Of a stretch of 64,000 nucleotides of DNA, positions 30,708 through 40,200 are shown piece after piece. The translations under genes were made by a program, and so were the position numbers. The stretch spans positions 1 to 64,000 of the forward strand of contig JAUIGN010000047.1 of NCBI GenBank assembly GCA_030430075.1. The letters run 5' to 3'. A model generated the notes under the pieces. That model saw nothing but the letters and a program-made list of their open reading frames with translations, made no database searches and was not told the DNA's origin. Source of the stretch: a bacterium. GTDB taxonomy: Bacteria; Planctomycetota; Planctomycetia; Pirellulales; Pirellulaceae. The number at the start of each line of letters is the position of its first letter. The first letter of the stretch is position 1.

Positions 30708-32552
30708 ATGAACGACCGCCGTAAGGCCTGCTTCTCTTGGACCCTGGGCTGCTCCCTGATTGTTGTCGCCATGCTGGTCACGACGCCTGCAATGTTGGTG
30801 CGACAGGCCCACGGCGACGAACCGTTCATTCCCCGTCGCCAGTCGAAGCCACCCGGTCCGGCGCTCACTCCCGCCCAGGCGATCGCCGCGATGGACGTTC
30901 CCGAAGGCTTTCAGGTGGAATTGGTCGCCGCCGAACCGGACATTGTCAATCCGGTCGCCATGACGTTCGACGAACGGGGCCGCATCTGGATTACGGAGAG
31001 CTTCGAATATCCTCGCCTGGAGGCCGGGCCCGGTCGGGACCGCATCAAGGTCTTGGAGGATACTGACGGCGACGGCAAAGCGGATAAGGTGACCGTATTC
31101 GCGGAAGGCCTCAATATTCCCTCGGGGATTGCTGTCGGACACGGAGGCGTGTGGGTTGCCAACGCACCGGACATCCTGTTCCTCCGCGACACGGACGGCG
31201 ACGGGAAAGCGGATCAGCGCAAAGTGATCGTTACCGGTTTCGGCCGCCATGACACGCACGAGTTGCCCAATTCGCTGACCTGGGGACCCGACGGATACCT
31301 GTATGGGCTCAACGGCGTCTTCAACCGCAGCCTCGTCAAGCAAGGCGGCAAGACATTCGACTTCACCTGCGCCCTGTTCCGGATTCATCCGCGCACGCAT
31401 CGGTTCGAACTGTTTGCCGAGGGAACCAGCAACCCCTGGGGGATCGCCTGGGACCCGGAAGGGAATGCGTTCCTCAGCGCATGCGTGATCGATCATTTGT
31501 GGCATATCGCCGAGGACGGGTACTACCATCGTCAGGGCGGTCCCTATCCGCCCTTCACCTGGAAGATCGAATCGATTGTCGACTACAAGCACCAGGCGGC
31601 CGCATACTGCGGGATCACGTATTTCGACAGCGACGCCTACCCGGCCGAGTATCGCAACCGGTTGTACATGGGGAACATTCATGGCAACTGCATCAACGTC
31701 GACGTCTTGCATCGCCGCGGCAGCACCTACCGGGGTGAAAAGAGGCCCGATTTCCTCACGGCAAACGATGTCTGGTTCATGCCGGTCGCGCAGAAAACCG
31801 GGCCGGATGGCTGCTTGTACATTCTGGATTGGTATGACCGCTTTCACTGTTACCAGGACGCGCGGGCCAAGCCGGCCGAGGTGGATCGGGGGCACGGGCG
31901 GCTGTATCGAATTCGCTACCAGGACTCGCCACGAGCTCCGGCATTCGATCTGTCTGCCGAGACCGGCGACCAGTTGATTGCCCGCTTAGGGAGCCCCAAC
32001 GTCTTCTTCCGCGAAAGGGCACAACTGGAGTTGACCACGCGCGGCGACCGCGAGACCTTGACCAAGGTGTTGGACATGGTTAGCAACCCGGCGACTCCCC
32101 GCACCGCCCGGATGCGGGCACTCTGGGTGTTGGTCGGCCGTGGCCGGATCGACCCCGCGATTCACTTTCGCCTGTTGACCGACCCGGATCCTGGGTTTCG
32201 TGCCTGGGCGGTTCGCGCGGCCGGCAACTTCGGCCGACGAACGGACGAAGCGGTCCGCGACAAACTGTTGACCCTGACCCGCGACCCGTCGCCGGATGTT
32301 CAACTCCAGGTCGCCGTGGCATGCATGAAGCTGGAGGGGGTGGATCCCTTGCCGATCCTCGTCGACCTGTTGGCGAACAGCGGTGACGATCCACTCATCC
32401 CGCAGGTTGTCTGGCAGAATCTGCACCCCCTGCTACAGGAGCGGAGTACGGAATTCCTGGCCCTGGTCAAACAGCACGATTTATCGCAAGCTCCCAATTT
32501 GAAGAAGATCCTGCCGCGGGCCACCGAGCGGATTCTGGCGGCCAGGAAATAG
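30708..32552 (+). CDS. PVC-type beta-propeller dehydrogenase with HEAT repeats
   Basis: The start is set at the ATG at 30708 (MNDRRKACFSWTLG), giving a signal sequence with the hydrophobic stretch CSLIVVAMLVTTPAMLV. The mature protein has the PVC-type membrane-bound dehydrogenase propeller (about residues 60-420): FQVELVAAEPDIVNPVAMTF, RIWITESFEYP, LEDTDGDGKADKVTVFAEGL, LTWGPDGYLYGLNGVF, CLYILDWYDRFH. HEAT-like repeats follow (about 440-600). The usual C-terminal CxxCH cytochrome domain is absent here and is found in the next gene. Substrate unknown; family members are thought to act on sugars in the periplasm. Confidence 0.88.
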   Translation: MNDRRKACFSWTLGCSLIVVAMLVTTPAMLVRQAHGDEPFIPRRQSKPPGPALTPAQAIAAMDVPEGFQVELVAAEPDIVNPVAMTFDERGRIWITESFEYPRLEAGPGRDRIKVLEDTDGDGKADKVTVFAEGLNIPSGIAVGHGGVWVANAPDILFLRDTDGDGKADQRKVIVTGFGRHDTHELPNSLTWGPDGYLYGLNGVFNRSLVKQGGKTFDFTCALFRIHPRTHRFELFAEGTSNPWGIAWDPEGNAFLSACVIDHLWHIAEDGYYHRQGGPYPPFTWKIESIVDYKHQAAAYCGITYFDSDAYPAEYRNRLYMGNIHGNCINVDVLHRRGSTYRGEKRPDFLTANDVWFMPVAQKTGPDGCLYILDWYDRFHCYQDARAKPAEVDRGHGRLYRIRYQDSPRAPAFDLSAETGDQLIARLGSPNVFFRERAQLELTTRGDRETLTKVLDMVSNPATPRTARMRALWVLVGRGRIDPAIHFRLLTDPDPGFRAWAVRAAGNFGRRTDEAVRDKLLTLTRDPSPDVQLQVAVACMKLEGVDPLPILVDLLANSGDDPLIPQVVWQNLHPLLQERSTEFLALVKQHDLSQAPNLKKILPRATERILAARK

Positions 32553-32618
32553 GTCCCCATCCCGTGCGCCCTGGTTCGCTCCATTTCTCCGACGACCGTT
32601 GCAAAAGGCCTCCTCGCC

Positions 32619-33938
32619 ATGTGCTGTTTCTCGCGTTCCCGCTCGTCAACATGGCTGTCGTCGAGGATGCGATGGTGTTCGTTCGTCGCGGTGATGGGCT
32701 TGCTGTGGGGAGGGGCCTGGCTGCCGACCATCACGGCTGCCGCAGCAGATGACGAAGTGGACGCCGTCGTAACCCTGCTCGACTTCGTCATCGAGGTCGA
32801 CCAGGAAACAGCAGCCAAGTGTCTGGCAACGCTCCGCGCCGCCATCCAGTCCGGCGAACTCGGCGAGCCACGTCTCACCAGCGTTCGCCGCCAGTTGGGC
32901 GAGAAGTTTGGGGCCATTCTGGCGGCCGGTCCCGAGCAGCCCCTGTTCCTGGATGTGGCACTGGTGGCCGGGTCGTGGGGAGATCAGCGAGCCAGCAGGG
33001 AGCTCGAAAAGATCCTCGCCACGCCGACCGGTGACGAAGAGAACCGACTGGCGGCCCTGGACGCGCTGGCAGCGGCTCGGCACACACGGCTGCTGACGCT
33101 TGTTGGCAAGTTAGTGACCGATCCGGCGACGTCACCTCGGCTGGTGTCGCGCGTGCTGGCCGCACTCGCCCACTTCGAGTCTCCGCGAGTGGCCGACCTG
33201 GTACTCCAGGTCTATCCTCGCCTGGCGCCGGATTTGCAGCCGAAGGCCATCGAACTGTTGACGCAACGAGCGGAATGGAGCAAGCCGCTGATCCACGCCA
33301 TCGGTGCCGGGACGCTGGCCCCATCGGTACTGAACGCCAACCAGGTTGCCCGCTTGCAGGTCAGTCGCGATGCGGAACTGGTGGAACTGGTGCGGACCCG
33401 ATGGGGCACCGTACGAACAGAGCGAAATCCGCAGCGACTGCAGGTGATCGAAGAGATGCGCGAGCGCTTAACGACGTCCACCGGCAGCGCCGTACGCGGC
33501 CGGACGGTCTTTCAGAAGGTTTGCGGCCAGTGCCATAAGATCTACGGGCAGGGCCAGGAAGTGGGTCCGGATATCACCCGCAATGGGCGAGCTTCGTTTG
33601 ACCAATTGCTGTCCAATGTGTTCGATCCCAGCCTGGTGATCGGCGCGTCCTACCAGGCGCGCACGGTCATCACGACCACCGGCCGTGTCGTGACCGGGCT
33701 GGTCGCCGAGGATAACAGGCAACGGATGGTGCTCAAGATCCAGGGTGGCAAACAGGAAGTCATCCCACGGGGTCAGATCGACGAAGTGATCGTCAGTAAA
33801 CTGTCGTTGATGCCGGAAGATCTGGAGAAGCAACTCCAGCCGCAGGAACTGGTCGACCTGTTCCAATTCTTGATGTTGGATCGCGACCCGGACGATCCTG
33901 ACGCCCGGTTGATTCCCGGCGCGCCGGCGGGTCGATAG
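32619..33938 (+). CDS. PVC-type heme-binding (CxxCH) protein with HEAT repeats
   Basis: This is a 439-residue exported protein. AAAGG about 10 bases before the ATG at 32619 supports that start; MRWCSFVAVMGLLWGGAWL from 32670 would also give a good signal peptide. HEAT-like helices span about residues 50-270. The cytochrome c-type site is CGQCHK at about residue 302, followed by GQEVGPDITRNG and a C-terminal ITTTGRVVTGLVAEDN segment, as in the PVC heme domain. It lies 66 bases after the propeller dehydrogenase. Together they match the domain order of the single large protein at 52548-55721, so the pair is probably a split version that passes electrons to this heme. Confidence 0.87.
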   Translation: MCCFSRSRSSTWLSSRMRWCSFVAVMGLLWGGAWLPTITAAAADDEVDAVVTLLDFVIEVDQETAAKCLATLRAAIQSGELGEPRLTSVRRQLGEKFGAILAAGPEQPLFLDVALVAGSWGDQRASRELEKILATPTGDEENRLAALDALAAARHTRLLTLVGKLVTDPATSPRLVSRVLAALAHFESPRVADLVLQVYPRLAPDLQPKAIELLTQRAEWSKPLIHAIGAGTLAPSVLNANQVARLQVSRDAELVELVRTRWGTVRTERNPQRLQVIEEMRERLTTSTGSAVRGRTVFQKVCGQCHKIYGQGQEVGPDITRNGRASFDQLLSNVFDPSLVIGASYQARTVITTTGRVVTGLVAEDNRQRMVLKIQGGKQEVIPRGQIDEVIVSKLSLMPEDLEKQLQPQELVDLFQFLMLDRDPDDPDARLIPGAPAGR

Positions 33939-34015
33939 GGTCCAACGCCCCGGCTGTTGCACACGGTGCACGCCCGTGCGGGGAGCCGTCAGTCCGTGAT
34001 GCCATGCATCGCGTG

Positions 34016-34060
34016 GCTTGCGGAATGCCAGCTTGCGGAATGCCAGTTTGCGGAATGCCA
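34016..34060. repeat. Three tandem copies of a 15-bp unit
   Basis: GCTTGCGGAATGCCA at 34016-34030 and 34031-34045 is followed by GTTTGCGGAATGCCA at 34046-34060. It lies in a non-coding gap flanked by ATGCCATGCATCGC and TGCCATGCACCGC, which are themselves similar. Confidence 0.85.
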
Positions 34061-34103
34061 TGCACCGCACGACCTACGGGATTGCGCCAGGATGTTCGCT
34101 TGC

Positions 34104-34253
34104 TCACCGGTCGGGCGTGTCGTGTTCGTCGTTGAGGCGCCGGAACAAACGGCGAATGTCGGCCGCTCCCAGTAGCGTGGTGATGATGGTCAGCATGGCG
34201 AACAGCGCGAGGCTGACGACCAGCACCACTTTCCAGATCGAAACCCAAACCAT
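34104..34253 (-). CDS. 49-residue single-pass membrane protein paired with the symporter
   Basis: An ATG at 34253, only 3 bases after the symporter stop and preceded by GGGGAG, opens a 49-codon frame ending with TGA at 34104. The product begins MVWVSIWKVVLVVSLALFAM, continues LTIITTLLGAADIRRLFRRL and ends in an acidic tail (NDEHDTPDR). It has one membrane helix (about residues 8-29) and a basic then acidic cytoplasmic tail. Position, ribosome site and composition together make it a real gene. It is probably a small subunit or regulator of the symporter, as is known for some transporters; this is inference. Confidence 0.7.
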   Translation of the reverse strand: MVWVSIWKVVLVVSLALFAMLTIITTLLGAADIRRLFRRLNDEHDTPDR

Positions 34254-34256
34254 GAG

Positions 34257-35876
34257 TCACTCCCCGCGATGCGCCGCCGCTGTGGTTGCGGCTGACCGGT
34301 TGTCAGGTCTCAATAACGAGACGACCACGAAGACAGTCAACGTGAATGCCACGCTCAGGAGGCCGACGCGGGCACTGCTGAGCAGAGTGTCGGCCGCTTC
34401 CTGCGTGGCGGGGCGGTCGGTCAACGTGAGGAGCCACCGTGCCACGGGGCTCCGGATGGGACCCAGTCCCAGGACGGCCGAGCATCCGGCCAGCAACGCG
34501 CAGAACGCCCCGGACGAACTCGCGCCGCGCCAGTAAAGGCCGCCGATCAACAGGGCAAACGCGCCGGTGAAATAGATGGCCCCGGTGATTGCCATGTAGT
34601 CCCAAATGTCATCTCCGCCTTCGTAGAACAGTCCCCAGGCCCAGATGTACCCGCCGATCAGGACGATCAGCAACCGCGTCAACCGCACTCGGGCGGCAAT
34701 GGAAAGGGGTTCCCGACGGAGAGGCGCGATGATGTCCTGGACAATCACGCTACTCCAACAGAGCAGGTAGCTGTCGTGGGTCGACATGAAGGCGGCGATC
34801 ATGGCGGCCGAAACCAGCCCCAGGATGCCGACCGGAAGCAGTCGCCCCATAAAAATCGGCATCGCGTACAGGGCACTGACGGGTTCTTGCCCTGCCGCCA
34901 GTTCACCCTCGCCGACACCAAACCACGGGCCCAGTTCGGGGACCACGCGTGTCACGAACACGAAGGCGCAAATGCCCCAGAAGCAAGGCACAATCAGCCG
35001 AATCGCAAACGCAATTGAGGACCAGGTGAACTGCCGCTTGACCGCCGTCGGACTCTCCATGGCCAGGACCCGGGCGATGGCGGTGGGCCAGACCGCACAG
35101 CCCACCAGCCCCAACACGGCTTGCCAGACAACGTACTCGGGACCAAACGCGGGGGAGGCAAGCGGATCGAAGCCGCCGGCGCCGAACTGAAGCTGGATCT
35201 CCTCGAAGATGGTCGTCCAGCCGAGTTGCGAGATCGCCAAGAGCGTGGCCAACAGCATGCCGCAGGAGAGAACGACGAACTGCACGTAGTCCGTCACGAC
35301 GACGGAGATCATGCCGCCCAGCACGGTGTAGACCAGCACCAGTGTCAACAGCCCGGTCATCACCAGCGGCACCGCCCAGCCAGCATGTGAGAGGCCCGTC
35401 ACGCCGACGATGAACATCGACCCGACCTTGAGAAACAGACCCATGTTGAGGATCCCTCCCAATGCCAGCACCACACCTCCCAGGACGCGCGTCTTCCGCC
35501 CAAAGCGACGTTCGTAGTATTCGGGAATCGTCAGTACGCCCAACTCGCGGAGGGGGCCGACGATCAATCCGGAGAGGCCGACCCCTAACGTCACAAGTCC
35601 CGCCAAGACGCCAATATGAAAGGCCGCAAACCCTCCCTTGAAGCCCTTCTCTGCGTTGTACATGACCGTGATCAGCCCCATCTCCGTGCCGCTCATCGTG
35701 GCCACGCCGAGCCACACACCCACACCGCGGCCGGCCGCGATATACGACGTCATCGTCGTCGCATAACGCTTGACGTAGAGACCGATCGCTAACGAGATCA
35801 GCAAGTAGGCAACCACGATCGCCCAATCCCACGCGGAGAAGTTCGTGCGAGCGGCGGTGGTCATCGCGTCATTCAT
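34257..35876 (-). CDS. Sodium:solute symporter family (SSS) transporter
   Basis: This protein has about 539 residues from the ATG at 35876 (MNDAMTTAARTNFSAW); an ATG four codons later is also possible, and the open frame upstream is not protein-like. It has roughly 13 membrane helices, including DWAIVVAYLLISLAIGLYV, IPEYYERRFGRKTRVLGGVV and VYTVLGGMISVVVTDYVQFV. That last stretch, together with ATMSGTEMGL, is typical of SSS carriers. It imports a solute (sugar, amino acid or organic acid, unknown) with sodium. A 49-residue membrane protein gene follows with almost no gap. Confidence 0.9.
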   Translation of the reverse strand: MNDAMTTAARTNFSAWDWAIVVAYLLISLAIGLYVKRYATTMTSYIAAGRGVGVWLGVATMSGTEMGLITVMYNAEKGFKGGFAAFHIGVLAGLVTLGVGLSGLIVGPLRELGVLTIPEYYERRFGRKTRVLGGVVLALGGILNMGLFLKVGSMFIVGVTGLSHAGWAVPLVMTGLLTLVLVYTVLGGMISVVVTDYVQFVVLSCGMLLATLLAISQLGWTTIFEEIQLQFGAGGFDPLASPAFGPEYVVWQAVLGLVGCAVWPTAIARVLAMESPTAVKRQFTWSSIAFAIRLIVPCFWGICAFVFVTRVVPELGPWFGVGEGELAAGQEPVSALYAMPIFMGRLLPVGILGLVSAAMIAAFMSTHDSYLLCWSSVIVQDIIAPLRREPLSIAARVRLTRLLIVLIGGYIWAWGLFYEGGDDIWDYMAITGAIYFTGAFALLIGGLYWRGASSSGAFCALLAGCSAVLGLGPIRSPVARWLLTLTDRPATQEAADTLLSSARVGLLSVAFTLTVFVVVSLLRPDNRSAATTAAAHRGE

Positions 35877-36188
35877 AGGCTGGCCGTGACGTTTGCGGAG
35901 CGGGCAGACAGCGCACGTTTTGGCCAAACGTATCCTGGCGAATCGTGGGCTGAAAGGGGGCGATGGATGATTTTGCGACCGCAGACGAACGAGATCACCG
36001 ACCCGTGCCGGATCGCCGACCACCGGGTATCACGGTGCATTGCCCATGACGGTCCATTTTCTCAAGTTAACGCGAGGCTCATTTGACGGTTAGTACCGCG
36101 GCCCAAGCGAAGTCAACAGAGCGGGCCGCGGCGATCTGCCTGGTCCCGCCATGACCAGATCCGGCAAGCGCGAAGCGAGGGGGCTGTC

Positions 36189-36581
36189 ATGATTCTAACG
36201 GCGACCTATTTCGTCTACCTGGCTGCGAGCATCGTCATCACCGTTTGGGTTGCCCAGTCGCTTCACACGCACGGTCGCGTCTTCCTGGTGACCACGTTTC
36301 ATGGAAACGAACGGATTGCGGATGCCGTCAACGACCTGCTGGTGGTCGGATTCTATCTCATCAACCTGGGCTACGTCACACTGGCATTGAAGCTCGGTGC
36401 CAAGCCGAGCAACTTTCAGGAGGCCGTCGAATTCCTGGCCACCAAGATCGGCCTTGTGCTCGTCATTCTGGGCACGATGCACTGCTTTAATCTGGCCGTG
36501 TTCACCTGCATTAGCAGCCGCTGGTCCGCGGCGACTCGGCCCGGTACCACGGTTCGCCTCTCTGGAGTCAACGAAAACTGA
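36189..36581 (+). CDS. Integral membrane protein, first of a paralogous pair
   Basis: This 130-residue protein is preceded by GAGGGGG. It has three or four membrane segments: ATYFVYLAASIVITVWVAQS, DLLVVGFYLINLGYVTLAL and KIGLVLVILGTMHCFNLAVF. The loop HTHGRVFL-GNERIADAVNDLL is shared with the next gene. No functional family is known to me. The two proteins probably form a heteromeric membrane unit. Confidence 0.75.
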   Translation: MILTATYFVYLAASIVITVWVAQSLHTHGRVFLVTTFHGNERIADAVNDLLVVGFYLINLGYVTLALKLGAKPSNFQEAVEFLATKIGLVLVILGTMHCFNLAVFTCISSRWSAATRPGTTVRLSGVNEN

Positions 36582-36647
36582 ACGGAGCCATTTGCTGGAA
36601 TCCGGCTGCTGCAACCCATTCTCACATCTGAGACAAAGGAACACATC

Positions 36648-37061
36648 ATGTTCGCCAACCTCTCTCTCACGGTCGTCACGTATTTTGCCTACATCGCGAT
36701 TGGAATCGGCCTGACATGTTGGGTGGCGCGGACGTTGAATGTTCACGGCCGAGTCTTCCTGGCCAAAGGCTGCAAGGGGAATGACGAGTTGGCCAACTCG
36801 CTGGGCCGCCTGCTGTCGGTCGGGTTCTGCCTGCTGCATTTCGGGTTCGTCCTGCTGACCTTGAAACTCGGCGGGATGGCGACCAATTCGACCGAAGCGA
36901 TTGAGCTGGTGAGCACCAAGACAGGCTTGGTGCTGGTGGCGCTGGCCGTGTCGCACTTCTTCCACCTGGCACTCTACGCCAGGATTCACGGGAAGCCGCG
37001 GGCCAAGGGCGACGGCGTGCCTGGCACCAGCATCGTGACGGCCGAGATGGTTAAGGCGTAA
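36648..37061 (+). CDS. Integral membrane protein, second of a paralogous pair
   Basis: This 137-residue paralog of the previous gene is preceded by AAGGA. Matching landmarks are VVTYFAYIAIGIGLTCWVAR, NVHGRVFLAKGCKGNDELAN, LLSVGFCLLHFGFVLLTLKL and TKTGLVLVALAVSHFFHLAL. Relative to the first copy, the NLGY turn is replaced by HFGF, and it has its own hydrophilic tail. The 66-base gap and same direction indicate one operon arising by tandem duplication. Confidence 0.75.
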   Translation: MFANLSLTVVTYFAYIAIGIGLTCWVARTLNVHGRVFLAKGCKGNDELANSLGRLLSVGFCLLHFGFVLLTLKLGGMATNSTEAIELVSTKTGLVLVALAVSHFFHLALYARIHGKPRAKGDGVPGTSIVTAEMVKA

Positions 37062-37111
37062 CCGACGTTCGACTCGACATCGAACGTGGGCCACGCCATG
37101 TCGATGCCCTG

Positions 37112-37139
37112 CGAGGCCGCTCCGCTACGAACGGCCTCG
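37112..37139. terminator. Hairpin after the membrane protein pair
   Basis: CGAGGCCG (37112-37119) is exactly reversed at 37132-37139 with a 12-base loop. It has no T tract. It lies about 50 bases after the stop of the second membrane protein gene and may end that transcript. Confidence 0.4.
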
Positions 37140-37270
37140 TCTGGGCGTCGCCTTCGTTCGAAGACTTGCCGCCGTCCAAATTTCTGCCCACACGCCACCG
37201 CATTCGACCGTTCCATGCAGGGCCCGCGGGACGCTACAATGGAGGTTCCGTCCGAACCCTCCCCCCCACG

Positions 37271-40200
37271 ATGATCGTGCCAATGCCAGCCCTTCGATGT
37301 CTCCCACACCGCGTTCTCACAGGCAGCGGCCGGTCCGGCTGCATCGTTGCAATCATGACCGTCTCCGCGGCGGTTGGTTTGTTTGCGCTGCCGCCGGACG
37401 TATGCGCCGAACGGCCGCTCGACTTCAGCCGCGACATCCTCCCGCTGTTGTCCGAGAACTGCTTTCAGTGCCACGGTCCGGACGAGGCCAATCGGGAGGC
37501 CGGACTTCGGCTCGACGACCGCGGCGGCGCGACCACCAAACTCGACTCCGGCGAGCGGGCGCTGGTCCCGGGCGACAGCGCGAACAGCGGCCTTTATGCT
37601 CGGATCAGTTCCACCGACCCGGACTTGCGGATGCCGCCGCCGGGTTCCGGTAAGAAGTTGTCCGATGCCGAGGTTGCTCGCCTCAAGACGTGGATTGACG
37701 CAGGGGCAACGTGGTCCGGACATTGGGCGTTCGAACCGCCCCGGCGGTCACCGCCTCCATCGCAAGTCAGCGGCTGGCACGTGGAGAATCCGATCGACTT
37801 GTTTATTCAGGACCGGTTGCGCGAGGCGGGATTGCAGCCGGAGCCTGCGGCCGACAAGCCGACGTTGATCCGTCGCGCGACGCTTGACCTGACCGGCTTG
37901 CCGCCGACCATCGACGAGGTCGACGATTTTCTGGCCGACACGTCGCCCCTGGCGTACGAACGGCTGGTCGATCGGCTGCTCGAGTCGCAACGGTACGGAG
38001 AACAGATGGCCAGGATCTGGCTGGACGCGGCCCGCTATGCCGATACGCATGGTTTGCATCTCGACAACGAGCGGTCGATCTGGCCGTATCGCAATTGGGT
38101 GATTGACGCCTTCAACCGGAATATGCCCTTCGATCAGTTCACCGTCGAGCAGTTGGCGGGTGACCTGCTGCCAGGCCCGACGTTGCAGCAGCGGGTCGCC
38201 ACCGGGTTCAACCGGTGCAACGTCACCACCAGCGAAGGCGGTTCGATTGCCGAAGAATATTACGTGCGGTACGCCGTGGATCGAGTTGAAACGACGTCGA
38301 CAGTCTGGCTGGGATTGACCGCCGGCTGTGCCGCCTGCCACGATCACAAATTTGATCCCCTGACGCAGAAAGAGTTCTACCAGCTCTTTTCCTACTTCTT
38401 CAGCCTGACCGAAAAGGCGATGGACGGAAACGCCCTCTTGCCGCCCCCATCGGTCAAGGTTCCCAGCTCGTTGCAGGCGGCCAGGCAGCGGACGTTAACC
38501 GGCCAGTTGGCCGAGGTCGAGGCCGAGATCGAAACCGCGATCAGCCAGTGGAAGTACGAAGACCCACTGGCAGGCAAGCCGCTCGATCCGTTGGCCAAGC
38601 AGGATCGAGTCTGGTTTGACGATGCCCTGCCGCCGGGTGCCCAGCCGGCAGGCGACGGGCCCGATCCTTGGAAGTTCGTCACCGCCCCCGACCATCCCGT
38701 CTACAGCGGCGCCAACGCCACCGTGCGAACCGGGAATGGCCTGACGCAACACTATTTTACGGGAGCATCGGAGCCGTTGATTGTCGGCGCCAACGATATC
38801 CTGTTTGCTTACGTCTTCCTGGATCCAAAGGATCCGCCTGAGACGGTGCAGCTTCAATTCAACGATGGGAGCTGGGAGCATCGCGCGTTCTGGGGAGCCG
38901 ACAAGGCGCACGGCGCGGGGCGAAACAACCCGTCGAACCTGCGGCTCGGCGATCTTCCCCGGGTCGGCGAATGGGTTCGCTTGGAAGTCCCCGCCGCCGC
39001 CGTCAATCTTCCGCCGGGCTCGAAACTAAATGGCTGGGCCTTTACCCAGTTCAAAGGGACCGTCCACTGGGACCAGGCGGGGATCGTAACCATCGCTCCA
39101 CTCGGTCCCCAACAGGCGGAGTCGCTGGCCGCTTGGGAGCACTACCGAAAGACCGTCAAGCACCCCGCGCTGCCGGCCGACGTGCAAAAGGTTCTGGACG
39201 TCGAAGCGGACCAGCGGACCGCCGCACAAAGCGATCAGCTCCTCCGCTACTACCTGCAGCACGTCAATCCGGCGTCGCGAGCGCGCTTTGCGGAGCCGCT
39301 GCAGCGGCGATCGCGTTGGCAGCAGGAACTGGCCGACCTGGAGAAAGCGATTCCCGCAACGCTCGTGATGGAAGAACGTCAGCAGCCGCGGCAAGCTCAC
39401 GTGTTGGAGCGGGGCGAGTATACGCTCAAGCGAGAGGCGGTCGAGTCTCGTGTGCCCGAGTGGCTGGGAGAACTGCCGGCCGAAGCACCCGCCAACCGGC
39501 TGGGGCTGGCCCAATGGCTGACCCGCCCCGATCATCCGCTCACCGCCCGGGTCACCGTCAATCGGTACTGGCAACAGTTCTTCGGCACCGGGTTGGTCAG
39601 GACGGCCGAAGATTTCGGGCTGCAGGGTGAGCAACCGTCGCACCCGGAGCTGCTCGACTGGCTGGCGGTCGAATTTGTCGAATCGGGCTGGAACGTGAAG
39701 CGGTTCTTGAAGCTGCTGGTGATGTCCTCGACCTACCGGCAGGCTTCCCGAGTGACGCCGGAGAAGCTGGCGGCGGATCCGCAGAACCGGTTGCTGGCAC
39801 GCGGGCCCCGGTTTCGCTTGGACGCCGAAGTCATCCGAGATCAAGCCTTGGCGTTGAGCGGCTTGTTGGTCGACGAAATCGGCGGCAAGAGCGTCCGCCC
39901 CTACCAACCCGCCGGTCTGTGGAAGCCGGTCGGATTCGGCGGGAGCAACACGTCCGTTTTCAAACAGGACTCGGGCGCGAAGCTGTACCGAAGGAGCATG
40001 TACACGTTCTGGAAACGCACCTCGCCACCGCCCACGATGACGGCGTTCGACGCGCCGGACCGCGAAACGTGCCAGGTGCGTCGAGCACGGACCAACACCC
40101 CGCTGCAGGCACTGGTGTTGATGAACGACGTGCAGTTCATCGAAGCGGCAAGGAAATTCGCCGAGCGGGTGATGACGGACGGCGGCCAGGACGTCGAACA

